Shown here one piece after another: positions 1-12,908 of a DNA stretch of 64,000 bases. Within the stretch, counting starts at the first letter, position 1; every line of letters starts with the position of its first letter. Under the pieces are notes generated by a model. It saw only the letters and a program-made list of their open reading frames with translations, was not told where the DNA came from and did not search any database. The position numbers were made by a program, and so were the translations under genes. The stretch is from Mucor racemosus (lineage: Eukaryota > Mucoromycota > Mucoromycetes > Mucorales > Mucoraceae), in assembly GCA_027405735.1 (NCBI GenBank), contig JAPEHQ010000007.1, forward strand, positions 2,505,001-2,569,000. Reading direction: 5' to 3'.

Positions 1-310
1 ATTCCAGTACTACTACTGCTTCTCAATGATTTAGATTGACTAAGATTAACTAATGGTTTTTCGTTGGTTGGACGACGAGCAGTTGCTGATCTTTGTAATA
101 TACTGCCTATGCAAATATTATCCTCTCGAGATTCATCATCACTATCCATTTGTTGTGAATGTGAAGGTATTGCACGCGTTTTGTAATGCTGCAGGGGAAC
201 ATTATCTGAATTATTTGTACGATTATCCGGTTGTTGAATTTTACGATATCGTATTTCTAATATTGTTTGTTGAGATTATCAAATTATGCTTTTATATATC
301 AAAAAATCTT

Positions 311-352
<42 letters not shown>

Positions 353-575
353 CCTGTGTTTGAAGGATCAGCTTGATTTTCATTCATGTTCTGTGTATAA
401 AAGGAAAGAAAGAGGGAAAAAGGCAAATATAAAAACAGGAGGTGCAAAAATAGAATAAAAATAAAGCTATTATTATCAATTTTATTTCACTCAATTTCTT
501 TGTAACCCTTACCAAAGTGAAATCTTGTACTTGCTTCTCCAAGTCACGAAGCATATGATCAATGTCGTTTGTCAT
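1..575 (-). CDS. Unknown protein, 5' part only (runs off the left edge)
   Basis: I do not recognise this gene. Three minus-strand exons keep one frame: 575-513 (start ATG at 575, 21 codons), 390-354, and 256 to beyond position 1. Donors are GTAAGG and GTATAA; acceptors are CACAG and TATTAG, the latter preceded by a CTCAAC branch-like site. The visible ~119 residues are polar: a short acidic/amphipathic start (MTNDIDHMLRDLEKQ), then an Asn/Gln/Ser-rich stretch with an acidic patch (MDSDDESRED) followed by a basic and Ser-rich part (SATARRPTNEK, SLRSSSS). This resembles a disordered regulatory region. Intron 2 contains a run of about 39 T on the plus strand (poly-A on the coding strand). The overlapping open frames on the plus strand here are driven by that T run and are not genes. 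The gene reads away from TFIIS, in the same direction. Confidence 0.6.
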
Positions 576-826
576 GATAGCTTTTTTTCTTCCCTTTGTT
601 TTGTATATAATGAGAGAGAAAGAGAGAAGGAAAGAAAAGATAAAAGATATACAAGGTTTTTATAGATCGTAAGATTTTCCATTAAAAAGGAGTTGAAAAC
701 AAAGAATAATATATAAAATAAACCTTAGCTTCTATTGTTACTGTATTACAAAAAAAAAAAAAAAAAAGCTTAATAAACAGTTGATATTCTGTAAAGACTT
801 GAATTTCCATTGAATAATGCAGCAAC

Positions 827-2145
827 TTAACAAAACTACGCAAAGACATAGCAATTAGATATATCCTAATTGATCATATTTTTAAATATATACCTTCCAA
901 TGATTGCCACAATTAACACATGTAACAAATGTAGTCATAGGCTCATCTGCACTTCTCGTTTGCATTTGAAAATAAGTACATTTCCTTCCGCGACATTTTC
1001 CGCAACGAAACATGTCGGTTTCTGCTTGTGCAGATTCTGCTCCTCTTGCTTTAAATAAAGCTTCTTCTGCTAATTTGCGGTCTCTTTGTTTTGATTCTTC
1101 AGAAGCCATGTCCTGTGTGTGTGTGTGTACATTAGATATATATATATATGTAAAGTAGATACATTTGTATACACATTACCTCCACACTCATCGTACATAA
1201 AGTCGCAATTGATATTTCCCCCGTAACAACGCCTTCTCTCAATGCAGGATTCGTTTGACTCTTCAAATTCAAAGCAAGTGAACGTGCCTTGGTTTTGTAA
1301 TTTTCTTTCACTGATTTGTCATACAATGCAAATAATTGTTTTTCAATAGCAACAGCTCTTTTTACTAATAAATTACCATCTAAATTTAAATTTTACAGTT
1401 TTATGAGTTCCTTTTCTATCTCTCTCCCCTTGAATTATATTAATGTTATTTATTACCTGCATAGCTTCCTAATCCGATAGATGAATACATGAGTTCAATT
1501 GTTTTATCTCGTGGTGGGTTATCTGTGGAGACATATTCAATATCATCAGATTTTATAGTTCTGGTTATTAGATCAATAGATGTTCGTCTTGAAGGGGGAA
1601 AAGCTCCCGAAGATGAAGCTGCTGTAGATGTTGATATAATAGCTATAATATGTATGATATAAATAAAATTAATTTAATTTATGAAGAAAAAGTTATAAAT
1701 AAAATAAAATAAAGTATATTTAGTTACAGGAATTGGATGATCTTCTTGAGGAACTGGTGCCATTTTCAGTAGCTCCCACATCCTGTTTCCATTTTCTGAC
1801 AGTTTCTTTGGCTTTTTGTGACACATTGTTGTCAGAAAATGATCGTAATTTCCCAACCACTTTTCCAATGTCTGCTTGCTAAAATGTGTGATATTATCAA
1901 TCAAGTTAACAAACATATACATATTCATCAACTATTCATTACGTGCCCTTAAAATCAATGCTGTTGCTTTAATTTGTTTCAGTTGATCAAGAGTATCTAA
2001 AAGTTCCTATATACAAACATTATCAATTCATAACATCAGCATCAGAAACACAGGGAAATTTTACTGTTGCATTTTTTGATTCTGAAGCCTTGATAATGGT
2101 AGTTTTTGCTTTTGATATGATTTCACCAGTTTCAGTGTCCATCAT
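827..2145 (-). CDS. DST1: Transcription elongation factor TFIIS
   Basis: TFIIS binds stalled RNA polymerase II in the nucleus and stimulates transcript cleavage so that elongation can resume. Seven exons keep frame: 2145-2065, 2006-1943, 1874-1728, 1642-1457, 1379-1180, 1112-894 and 835-827, giving about 301 aa, close to the usual ~300. Residues ~28-78 form the N-terminal LW domain (DIGKVVGKLRSFS, AKETVRKWKQ). Residues ~130-225 are the central polymerase-binding domain (DKTIELMYSSIGLGSYA, YDKSVKENYKTKARSLALNL). Residues 262-299 are the C-terminal zinc ribbon with cysteines in FRCGKCRGRKC and VTCVNCGNHWK. The catalytic acidic pair of the ribbon loop is seen as Asp-Glu in SADEP. The last exon is only 9 nt and encodes Phe-Cys-stop, restoring the typical WKFC end. 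Start chosen at the first of two adjacent ATGs (MMDTETGEI). Strong identification. Confidence 0.93.
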
Positions 2146-2345
2146 GGAGAAAATAAAAAAAAAAAAAAGAACGAAAGCAAGGAATATTTCAGTGAATTTT
2201 CATTTCAACTTGACTCGTCAGATAATGGCCCTCTCTCCAATTCTAAATAATAGCATAATTATCCTATATAAGTTTAATTAAATATAGTATATACTTACGA
2301 AGAAGTTTAGAGCACTTGCAAACGCATTATAATTCCTATCACTCA

Positions 2346-2779
2346 TGAATACAGAAGCAGTTGTATCGATAACCTTGAACGGTTGCTCTTTTTGGGTGTT
2401 TTTTTTTTTTTTTTTTTTTTTTTTTAGTCTTTGTGTACCAAAGAATTATATATTCATAGTAGTTACATATAGTAGAACTGAAAAAAATCAATACGCACAC
2501 TATGAAAAGATGAGCAATTACTTGGCCTCTAAAATCCGAATTCTATCTTATGTAGCATATCCACTCTATGTATTTTGCAGAATTTTTCATATATAGTAGA
2601 CCTCCAAGATGTTATAATATATATTGTGCTATACATGTATCTACACATCATATCTGTGATTTTTTATAAGCACTCCACGATGTAATTCAATATGTCAAAA
2701 TATTCCTGAAACTTGATATACATATCGTTTTTTGAATTTTATGATTTTCATTTAAAAGTTGCTAGTCTTCATAGCCTGA
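2346..2779. other. Intergenic, no gene recognised
   Basis: Upstream of TFIIS. It holds a run of 25 T (about 2401-2425). The minus strand at 2346 has an ATG followed by 16 codons and a GTAAGT donor, but no convincing acceptor joins it to TFIIS. I see no other feature. Confidence 0.4.
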
Positions 2780-4450
2780 GCGTGCCCTCTATTCTATAAC
2801 TATAACTAACCTCATACTACATACTTTCTAGAATAACCCTTAGACACCATTCATCAGATATGAATTGGTCGCATTATACTACCTATTCCTAAATTTATTC
2901 TATATCTCACGAAAGACTCAAAAACGCGTAAAATTCGCTGCTTTTTCCTTGAAAACTGGGTCTCATTTTTTATCCCTGCTCTACTTTATTTTTCACTAAA
3001 TAATACAAATAAAGAATTATATGCCAATGTATCTGAGATGTTCAACTTTAATCTGAAAACAAGTATCCGGAAATATCCTACTTTTTGCAGTTGGTATTAA
3101 TTTTTCAGTGCTAATTTTCCAGATTTTTTACGCGTATTTCACTGCTAATGGATTGAAAACTTTGAGGCTTCATATCTCTAGAAAAAATTAAGCTATACTA
3201 CCACTTTCCAATAATGAAACTTACTTGTTTTGAAGTGCTCTATGACATATCTTAATATAAAAAAATTCTGAGCACTTTTATTTTTTTTTATTTTTTTGGC
3301 ATTTTTGTAGTAGATTTCAAAATATTCGTTAAATTGACCAACAGTTTTTTTAACATACATATCATTGACCTCATTGAGCTCTCTCGGACCCAATTTAGTT
3401 TTTTTTAAAATATTAATTTTTCGTGGAGATATCCTCAAAAATGTGTACAAAAAGATACCTTCGGTTCTAGCGTCCATTTTCTCCTTGTATACCCTCATCC
3501 CAAATTCTGAATTTGAAAAAATTTAAACAAAATTTTTATTTTCTCTACGAAAAATGCTGCTAGAAGGTTCAACAATAGCTCGATTGATAGATAATTACTT
3601 TGCGCATTATTTACATTATTTATATTTAAAACATGCTTATAAAAAGTGGCGTATATATTCAAAAAACCTCTAAAATTTCAACCGTGTTTTGCGCAAAATT
3701 TAATATGAAACATTTATTTGAATTTTATTCAAATGGATGCAGAATCCAAAACTCTACAAAAGCTATTTATTACGCTAGGTAAACTTACTTTGCAGTTTGC
3801 GAGCTATTGAACTTTTTGTTTTTTTTTATCATTTTTTTATCATTTTTTGGTCAATTTCACAAATTGATTTTGGAACTCAGTTAACATAAGCTGTAAGCTG
3901 TGATATAAACTAGTATTTGGATTATATTAATGAAAGATTAATATTTTTCGTTGAAACAAAAAAATTATAGTAACCATCAGTTGCATCTATCTTGTAAACA
4001 CAAAAATAAGCGCCTCAATTTAGGTGCTTAATTTTTTACAATCAATTTAGACCAGTTTTTAGTTAATATTAGAACAATGCATTTATATTCTGGTATTAAC
4101 TCTTCTATTTCGGGAATATATCAATGATCCATAGAGGGCAGATATATCTTTTTTAAAGTTTTGACGTAATTCGACTCAATACTGGGCTAAAAAGTTCGAA
4201 AACCATCTAAAAACCACCTTTTTACAACCGTAAAAAATTGACAATAAAAACTCTATCTCAGTGGATTTCAATGCTAATTACTTTCAACTTTACAAAAGAG
4301 TAGGTACACATTTTTGATATGCTGACCTCAAAGAGCAACATCCATAACCTACTGTGTATAGATAAAACCACCGCCAAAGTGCACCTATAGCTCACTGCGC
4401 GTTTTTTTTTTGAAACAAAATTTTAATATGATCCCTATGAATACTGATCC
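2780..4450 (-). repeat. Interspersed repeat family R1, copy a (long form, ~1.65 kb)
   Basis: This segment matches, in inverted orientation, 29,890-31,515 over its whole length, and its 2,780-3,500 part matches 16,340-17,060, 21,416-22,110, 29,195-29,467 and 57,040-57,695. Landmarks are CTCTCGGACCCAATTTAG and CGTGGAGATATCCTCAAAAA near 3,380-3,440. On the minus strand a 101-residue open frame (3498-3193) reads GIFLYTFLRISPRKINILK then GPRELNEVND, and the same frame stays open in other copies. No transposase, reverse transcriptase or other known domain is recognisable. It is an unclassified repeat, possibly the terminal region of a non-autonomous DNA transposon. Confidence 0.75.
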
Positions 4451-5351
4451 AAGTAAACTGCCACTCTACATGGACATTAGATATGAATAGGTATTACAAA
4501 CATTCCAGATATCAGCATCAATCAGACCACGAGTCATTGTGCATTCAGTAAGTTTGAACAACAAGCTGTTTATTATCTGTTATTTATAGGGATGTTGTCG
4601 AACTTAGCTTGTATTAGTAAATTTGGCTGGCAAAACTCGGCTCGACACCAATGCTAGTTTAGCAGACCATTTCACATTAGAAATGGTGCTGAATCAGCTA
4701 GAAAATAGTAGGCAGTTTTACCCATAATACTGACTGATTTTCAGTTATTCAAAAGTTAAAGATTTTCATAAATAAAGCAAGCTGCAAGCCAGGCTATTGG
4801 CCTCAAAACATAACACAAAATATTGATATTTAAGCCGAGTTCAGGAAACTATGAAAACAGAAGAATATTATGTTTTGTTTTAAAAATTCTCTTTTGTAAA
4901 TGTATACCACATTCAGTCGATTTAATGGATTTTTATCAGAAAATTTATTCGGGACGTTTCCCGAAACAGTTAAGCAATTTGATAGATCTATTTATAAAGT
5001 AAGAGGGCCAGCCTCTTCACAGCCTGAGGTTGGACCTGATATCCATACATACAGAGAATAATATAATTGAAAACGGTAAACCCTAGGAATATCAAACATG
5101 TTCACGATGCTGATAGTGTATTATGGAGAATACCGAAGATGGGTCACTGTATTTTTCATCATACCTATGCTCTCAAAGCCTAAAACATTGATAATGAGTG
5201 AAGCCCTTTATAATGCCGTACCTTGAAGGCTCTTCAATTCTGACAAAGAGTCACCTAATTCAGAACAAAATGGAACGCGCACAAGATTAAACTTTACGCG
5301 ATTTAATTTTTTTCTTTTTTCCATCTTGATAAAATCAAATAAATCCACATC
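4451..5351. other. Intergenic, promoter side of the claspin gene
   Basis: No open frame of note and no similarity to the other repeats that I can see. The last ~70 bp before the claspin ATG are rich in pyrimidines (TTTTTTTCTTTTTTCC), as is common in fungal promoters. Confidence 0.4.
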
Positions 5352-8300
5352 ATGGACCTTGAGTTGAATAATAAAGAAGGCCTTGACGATGAAAGACCAT
5401 TATTTGAGAAGAATAATGCCTACCTAGCAACGGCAACTAGTGATATAGATTTAACTGAAGACGAAGATGATGACTTGGGATCAAGTTCATTTGCTGATCA
5501 TCAGTACTCCAACTACAATATTCCCTCACATTTAAAGAGCATTTTATCGTATGGTTCAACTAGCAAACTTGATAGTACGATCTTGGATGACGATTCAGAT
5601 TCTGATGCAGAAATAACATCTCTTACAGAAACAGCAGTGGCAAGGGCAGGGATTGATTTGGATAAATTGAACGCAGAGATAGATAGAAATAAGTTTGCCA
5701 ATTTTCCATTAAAACCACCAACAGCAGCAGCAGAAGAAGAGGAGGATGATGTGGATGGAAATAAAAAAGCAAAGAAGGCTAAAAAACCTAGAGAAAAGAA
5801 AAAGAGACGAGACAAGGGCAAACAAAAGGCTGTTACTGATATTTATGAGGTGGACGAACAAACAAGAAAAAGAAATTTCAATAAACTTTTGGAAAGGTTC
5901 GCTCAAGAATCTGAAAGTAGTGAGGATGAAAAAGCTCAAAAAAAGAGCAAGAAATCTCAAAAGAGTGGTAGAAAGACTCGAAAGAAGGTTTTTAATGAAA
6001 TCAGATTAGATGAAAATGGCGAACAAATGGTGCGCACAACTGAAATTTTGGATGCTACATCAAGTTCTAGCAGTGAGGATGAAAGAAAATTATCAAAGAA
6101 ACAAGAAATGGAAATGTATCGTGAATCCGAACGTCAAAGAAGATCAGCTAAAGTTTTATTAAAACCTGTATTTAATTATAAATCGTTCGATGATTTAGCA
6201 AAACGTAGAGAAGAACGTGAGCAAGGGATACAGCATCAAGACATAGTCATTACCCACAAAGCACCGCACCTCTATACGCCTCCTCGTTCTTTGTCAAATT
6301 CTCGTCCTACCTTTAATTTAGAATTAAACGACATTGATGATGATAGCGACAGCGATATCGAGATTACAGGTGATCCAAAGAAAATTGCAGCTGCAACACA
6401 AAAAGCTATGCTCTCACCTGAACGTCCTAGAGTCCCAGTAGCTATTTCCCCTGTTAGACATGCTTCAACCGCTCTTCGTAATCACAATAGATCCATGTTG
6501 CATCGTATTACAAATGAAGGCTATGATTATCGTATCAAAATGGAACAAGCTGCAAAGGCTCGTGGTCAATATGCTTCTGCTACTGAAAGAGCAAGACGAT
6601 TGATTGAAAAGGAGAAAAATGCAATGATGATTAATGATCAAATCAATAGACATTTTGATAAGAAAAAGTTTGGTGCGAATAATGATGACGATGATGATGA
6701 GGAAGATGGTGATTACGAAGACGGAGAAGAAGAAGATGACGAAAGTAATGAGAATCCTGTTGATGATATCTTGAACGATTTATCTGGCTCAGAAGATGAA
6801 GATGAATTTTTTGTCCAAGACGCTGAGGAGAAACCAAATAACGCTCATAAAAGAAAGAACGCATCAGATAACGAAGTTATTGATAATGAGGATGATGAAG
6901 ATGATATGGCAGCTATGGCCTTCAAACGTTGGAAAGGTAAAAAGGTCAAGAAATCTACCATTTTTGATGATGATGATGAAGATGAGCAAGTGCCCATAAA
7001 GAAGAAGTCTATCGCCAAACCTGTACCCGCACATTCCATTTCGAACTTTTTCAAAGCAAAGGTAATTTAATGGGTGCCTGAAAGAAATTAATAGTATGTA
7101 ATATTAATTCGAATGTATCTAGGAAACAAAAGCTAATGAGGAAGCAGCAGAACAAGATGAGAACAAAACTCTCAGTAGACTTGTTAGGCGCAAAGAGAGA
7201 GAACCTAGCATTGAGCAACATAATATCGATGAAAATGCTATGGAAGTGGATGCCATGGATATCGATAAACCAGCTTCAGCCCCAGTTGTAGTAAAGAAAA
7301 CTGCACCATCAGTTCCTAAAGGCCCTCGAGAGAAACTTGAATACCTTGAGGAAGAAGCCGTAGAAGAGGATGATGAGTTCTTTGGTGCTGGTGGATCTGA
7401 TGGCGAAACAGGCGAGAATTTGGATGAATTCGAGAAGGATGATTTATTGGTAGAAGACAATAATGAGAAAATCGATGAGGCAGCTTTGAGAGAAGCATTC
7501 AAGTAAATTTAATATTCATTTAGTCTACAATATTAGATGATACTAAACATTTGTCTATGATATAGCCTTCAAGATAAAGAGACTGATAGTAATATGATTC
7601 AACGTTTGATTACTGATATTACAAGCGGTAATTTACGTAAACAAAAGGCGGCAGTCGAATCTGGTCTCATGTTGGATGATATCGATTTATATGATGAGGA
7701 AGATAATGATCTTGTGGCTATTCGTAGAGCGGCAGCAGCTAGAAGACGTAGACTTTTAAAGAAAAAGGGTGGAGATATTTTGGAAAATTTGTGTAAATAT
7801 TCATTTGTGATTTAATAGATAGTTTTACTGATTGTTGTATGTATCTATTTATTAGTAAGCGACCCCAAAACTGCAGCATTTGCAAAAGCAGCACAAGCTA
7901 TATCAGAAGAAGCAATTATTTCTGTTTTTAGTGAAAGCGAAGGAGAAGCTGAAGAAGACGAGCAAGAAGAAAAGAAAGAACAAGATGACGATGACGAAGA
8001 CTATGAAAAGAGCACACCTAAAGTGTTTACTAAACGAGTTATCGTTGAAGAAGATGACGAGGAAGACGATGAGGATGAGGATCAAGAAATGAAGGATGTT
8101 TCTGATGATGAAAACCTTCTTATTGTAGTAAGTATTATGTTGATTTATATTCCTAAATCAATTGCTTGACACTTTTTTTTTTATTTATTTAGGATGAATT
8201 TGATACCATGGCTTCTCCAATGAGAGGATTAGTAGGAGCGGCATCAGTAGGGGGTGGACTTGCAAGCAGCATTCATATCACTAGTGCAGATGATGAAGAT

Positions 8301-8627
8301 GTTGGCTTCCAAATTGAAAATATGAAATCACCTATTAATGTGCGCAAATCTAAACCGCTGTATGGCTCACCTGGAACATTGGAGCGATTCAAGAGGCTTA
8401 TTGCAGAAACAAACAATGCTTTGAATGGTACATCATCAGATACTGGTGGACCTCGTGTTGGATTTGGTTCTGTTCAACAAAAACAACAACAAAACAATAC
8501 TGAATCTGAAGAAAAACCTAAATTGACTGGCAGTCTAGGCGAAATATTTACTAAACCTCACGCAAAAGAATCTAAATTAAAGAAATTGAAATCGCAATCT
8601 TCAAGTTTGTTCAAATACGCAGAATAA
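5352..8627 (+). CDS. MRC1: Claspin/Mrc1 replication-checkpoint mediator
   Basis: Mrc1/claspin travels with the replication fork and passes the stalled-fork signal from the ATR kinase to its effector kinase. Five exons keep frame: 5352-7061, 7123-7502, 7566-7792, 7856-8127 and 8193-8627, giving ~1,007 aa, the usual size. The protein is strongly acidic and basic in blocks, with many Asp/Glu runs and SS[ED] clusters that look like phosphorylation sites. The motif DSDSDIEIT (residues ~330-338) is the conserved short motif of the family. Residues ~698-772 hold the MRC1-like domain (LRKQKAAVESGLMLDD, then RRAAAARRRRLLKKKGGD). The C-terminus has SPxxxK-like basic segments (LYGSPGTLERFKRL). ATG at 5352 is the first in frame after a stop-rich leader. 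Alternative: another acidic nuclear fork protein, but the MRC1-domain signature argues against that. Confidence 0.85.
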
Positions 8628-8991
8628 TTATTATAATAAACTTGGTCAATTAGATTTCTTTCATGCTTTCTGGAATAGTTATTCTCACAAAAACTATTCA
8701 ACGATAAACTATGACATTTTAACTACATCCGCACATATTTTTCTCCATTGAATAATGTAGAGATTTGAATTGTGTATAATTTCAATACACCAATTTAAAA
8801 AAATAGTACGTGATTTCGAACATTTAGTGGGCTGACTCAATTATAAAAACTGCTTTACATGTTGATTGATGCTTATAAAGTTATTTTATTATATTCATTA
8901 TGTTAAAATATACATGAGATCTTTTCAAAGAAAAATATATATATACGGATATAAAATGTGCTGGAATTATAATTTCCCTATTATTTAGTAA
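8628..8991. other. Convergent 3' spacer between claspin and RasGEF genes
   Basis: Both neighbouring genes end here. AATAAA-like words (TTATAATAAACTTGG at ~8,629) follow the claspin stop. Nothing else is seen. Confidence 0.5.
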
Positions 8992-11900
8992 TTAATTGTA
9001 CATAAGAGATGGCTCTATTTCATAGCTTGACTTTTGAATAGCATCTGTATCCAAAGAAGTAACTTGGAGACAAGTATTAAACAACAATAAATCGCTTGAT
9101 TCTTCAAAAGAGTATCTTTTTGCCAAGTTTTGAAATACCAATACCCGTTTTATCACAGTTGCTGTAATGCGATGCTTTCTGAAATGAACTAGTGGTTGGC
9201 TAAGAACAGCATCGATGCTACCTTGGTATTTCTTTTCAATATTATTATTAGAAGAAGGTAGATAGGATGGTAATTCTGCATTGAAGATTAGATCGGATAG
9301 ATAGATGCCTAAAAAGGGAATACATCCACCAAAAGGTAGCTTGATGGTAACAGATTTCTTGGATTTTCGTTTTCGAAATGTAGTATTGTTGTCTACTTCT
9401 ACTTGGATCTCGGTGGGTGATTCTCCATATACTTCTGCTACTTGACTCATGTTATCACGGATATGTTTCCAGTTTTTTGTAGGTGATGTAAATGTTGATA
9501 GTTCTTGTAATGTCTTCATTTCTCGCTTATTTACTAAAGGCCATGTTTTTTCTAATCTTGAAACAGAGGAGGATTGTAAACCTAGTAATATTTGAATGAG
9601 TGTTGAAAAGTTGCAGTATAGTTTGCATTTCTATAGAACAAAAGAGCGTCAATACAGTATACATTTAAAAAAAATAATCATGCATAATACTTTTGCTAAT
9701 CGAATAAACTTTTCAATCAGCTTGACTCTTTGATCTAAGTTTTTAGTTTGAACAATCTCGCTGGAAACCCATTGACAAACAGCATTGAATCGATTAATGG
9801 CCTTTTCAATGCCTCTTTCAGCAACATCATTATTTCTTTCATGCTGTTGTTTCATTCTTTTTGTTCGAGAATAGATACCCTGAGGATACTGATCAAAGGC
9901 CATCATATTGACTCCATCTTGATCTACATCTTCCACATTCTGTGGTTGATAAAGAGTTGTAACAGACATTTTTGTCCATCTACAGTCGACTAATTCTTCC
10001 CAATCAATATCTAATAAAATAGCTCTTTCGATCAAACAGAATTGTTGTGCCATTAATGATGTTGAATAAGTCAATACAATTGATTTATAGGCAGTAGAAG
10101 TTGTATTTGGCATTGGAACTGAAGGTGGTAAGTTTGATAAAATGCCATTGTTTCGATTATCTATATCAATTTCGAATATTCTTGATTTGGGTGTATGTAA
10201 TAATGGTTGTATTTGATTTTGTTGATAATGAGGTTGCTCTGGTTGTTGTTGTTTGCTGCTTGTAGTAGAATATCTCCAAGTTTCGACCTTTTCTTCATGT
10301 CTATTTTGTCTTGGTTTAACATAAGATGAAGATGTAATAGATGAAGATGAAGTCATTGAATTCTCTTTTTCATCATGATATAATGGCGGCAATGGCTTTG
10401 ATTTAGGGTCAATATAAATGAATGTCTTGCTAACCCGTTTATTTTTCTGTTGTTGTTGTTGTTGTAAATTATAATTACTGAAACGGGATCTCGGAACCAA
10501 TGCAGCAGTATCTCCTGAAATTACACAAGATGGAGTAACAACTTCTGAGTCAGTTACCGAAGGATATGCCATAGAGTTGAAAGATGTAGAAGAAATCAAG
10601 TTATTATTATTAGTAGTAGTATTATTATTGCTGTTGCTGTTGTTGTTGTTGTTATTGTTGTTTGAATGGTTTTCAAAGTAATTTGTTAAAGTAAGAGGGT
10701 GATAAATATCGGGTGTGGAGATGGCTGATGGAATAGCAAGTTGAGCACTGTAGAATGATCTTGTACGAATGTTATAATCTGAAGTGGAATTCGATAATAT
10801 CGTAGCTGTTGCAACTGCTGGATTAATACTGTATGTGGATAAAAATAATTCTGCTTGTCGTCTTTCCTCTTCTTCCTCCTGTTGTTGTTGACGGATTATT
10901 TCTAATTTCTTTGTCAATTCATTGCTACTTTTTAAAAGCCCTGGTGAAGAAGAGGATACTAGTGCCTGTTGAGGAGGAGAAAACGAGGGTTCAACTAATT
11001 CTTTGCTATGGTAACTTTTAGGTGATGAAGCTGTTTCATCGTCTTCGTCGTCGTCGTCTTCATCTTCTCCTTCCTCATAATCAGATTCATCAGATGTACC
11101 AGGACTAATGGCACTTTCAAGTGAGTTATCAGACAAATTACTTGCATAAAAATCTTGGCTTTTACTGTTGTTTAGTTGATGTTGTTGCTGTATGTTCATC
11201 CATTCCATTGATGCACTATTATTTGCACTTTCATGAAGATTGTATAAACTATTAGGTAAGGAAGAGCCATTTAGACTCATAAATCTATTTGTAACTGACG
11301 AAACGGATGATCCACGACGACGACCTTGTTCATTATAAGAATTTGGCTTAGTTGAAGCTGAGGGATAATTGCCAATGACTACAACAGCAGGTGCAGCATG
11401 TTTATTTCTGATTGCCGTATTGTTACTATGACGAGAATCAAGATGAACACCATTCACTATATTTAACGTCTTTTGACGAATAGTACTCGACGATGTCAAT
11501 TGCTCTTTTACCATTTGCTTTACTACTTGTTGTTCGTAAGTAGGAGGTGGAGGACCAATGACTTGAACTCTTGTTGAAGAATTAGAGGCATAATAAATCT
11601 TTTTTAATCTTCTCACTACTCGTTTTAAACCTTTAATTATACGCTGATCCCTCGGTGATTGCTTAATCAAGGGATGAAATGGCATTGCATTTAAAAAATT
11701 TGCTAATAATATGCGAAGTTCTTTACTTGGGATGAAATCACGAAGGAAATAATTAAGCAACCAATGTCTCATGACAACGAATGTTCTATTAGTTTGTATT
11801 AATATTTGCGCATATAATGTATGTACTATGTACATAGTACAAATATTGCTTTACCTTATTCTCACTATACATCTCTTTGCTTCATTTTTCTCTAAACCCC

Positions 11901-12545
11901 AGTTAAACCTTAAAATCAAGAATTTACACAGTTGTAGTGGAGTCATGAATACACGATAAATCAAAAAGAAATCTGTCATGAAAGAATAGTCTTTAAAGCA
12001 TAATAATTAGTTGATAAACTTATGCAAGTTAAACATCTAGTAGATTTACCCAGAGAAATCGTTAATTTCTCAACTAATTTTTCTATAGTTGCTGCTTCAA
12101 TCACACGGGCTTCTTCCTGTGTTGTTTGGTGTTCAGGAACAACATTTGTCAAATCAGCAGAAGTTTTCTTTTTTAATTTCAATGAAATCAATTGTTGAGC
12201 AGACCATCTTAATTTCCTTTTATTGTGATTAATAGGTATATAATCTTTTTCATCAAGATTAGATGGAGCTGTAGATGGAATAGTTGTCTGCCGTTTGGCA
12301 TCAATACCCCATAAAATAAGGTTGGGATTTTCATCCGATTCTATCAGATCAAAAATAGTTTGTGAGAAATCTGATAAATCAGTAGGAGGAGATAATTGAA
12401 ATGGATTTATATTGTTATCTTGAATATGAGTCTTTGTAGACTCAGCAATAGGTTGTTGCCGTTGCTCTTTTTCAGCAGCAAAGTGAGACTCTGACCAAAT
12501 ATCACCAAACTCACTTACAACAGGTATTTTAGGTAATGATCGACT

Positions 12546-12581
<36 letters not shown>

Positions 12582-12908
12582 ATGTATAGGAGGTGGTGCT
12601 GGTGGTTGTAGGACGCCAGATGTTTGCATCATAATTGTACTACACCGATTGTTACTACTACTAGTGTAACTTTTTTTACTTGAATTTCTTTGTAATGTAG
12701 ATGTTGTTGTTGTGAAATCTTGAGCAAGTTCATCATCATTATTCCAAAATATTTTTGATTCAGTATATTCTCGTACACCAAATACTGTGGCTAATGCGGC
12801 TCTTTCCATACCACCATCACTAGTATCATTTCTGAATTCAAGTGGTATAATAGAATTGTTTCTTTTTCTTGGTACACTTGTATTTAGATTAGACGATATT
12901 TCTGACAT
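8992..12908 (-). CDS. Ras guanine-nucleotide exchange factor (Cdc25-type RasGEF)
   Basis: Predicted to activate a Ras/Rap-type GTPase by GDP release. Two large open frames are one gene: exons 12908-12050, 11990-11855, 11785-9691 and 9630-8992, all phases agreeing, ~1,242 aa. The RasGEF N-terminal module spans roughly residues 260-390 and crosses both short introns (ATIEKLVEKLTISL, FMTDFFLIYRVFMTP, FVVMRHWLLNYF). The catalytic RasGEF domain is at ~905-1242 (DIDWEELVDCRW, WVSSEIVQTKNLDQR, GGCIPFLGIYLSDLIF). Between them lies ~500 residues of low-complexity Ser/Asn/Gln and an acidic block. No SH3 domain is visible in the first 286 residues, which are Gln/His-rich around residue 115. The start at 12908 (MSEISSNLN) is preferred over an upstream in-frame ATG at 13148, because the extension is low-quality and would overlap the SLS1-like gene. 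Confidence 0.88.

Noticed and set aside
5513..7054. Ser-, Phe- and Leu-rich antisense frames under the claspin gene
   Set aside because: They are complements of Asp/Glu/Lys-rich codons. No splice or start evidence.
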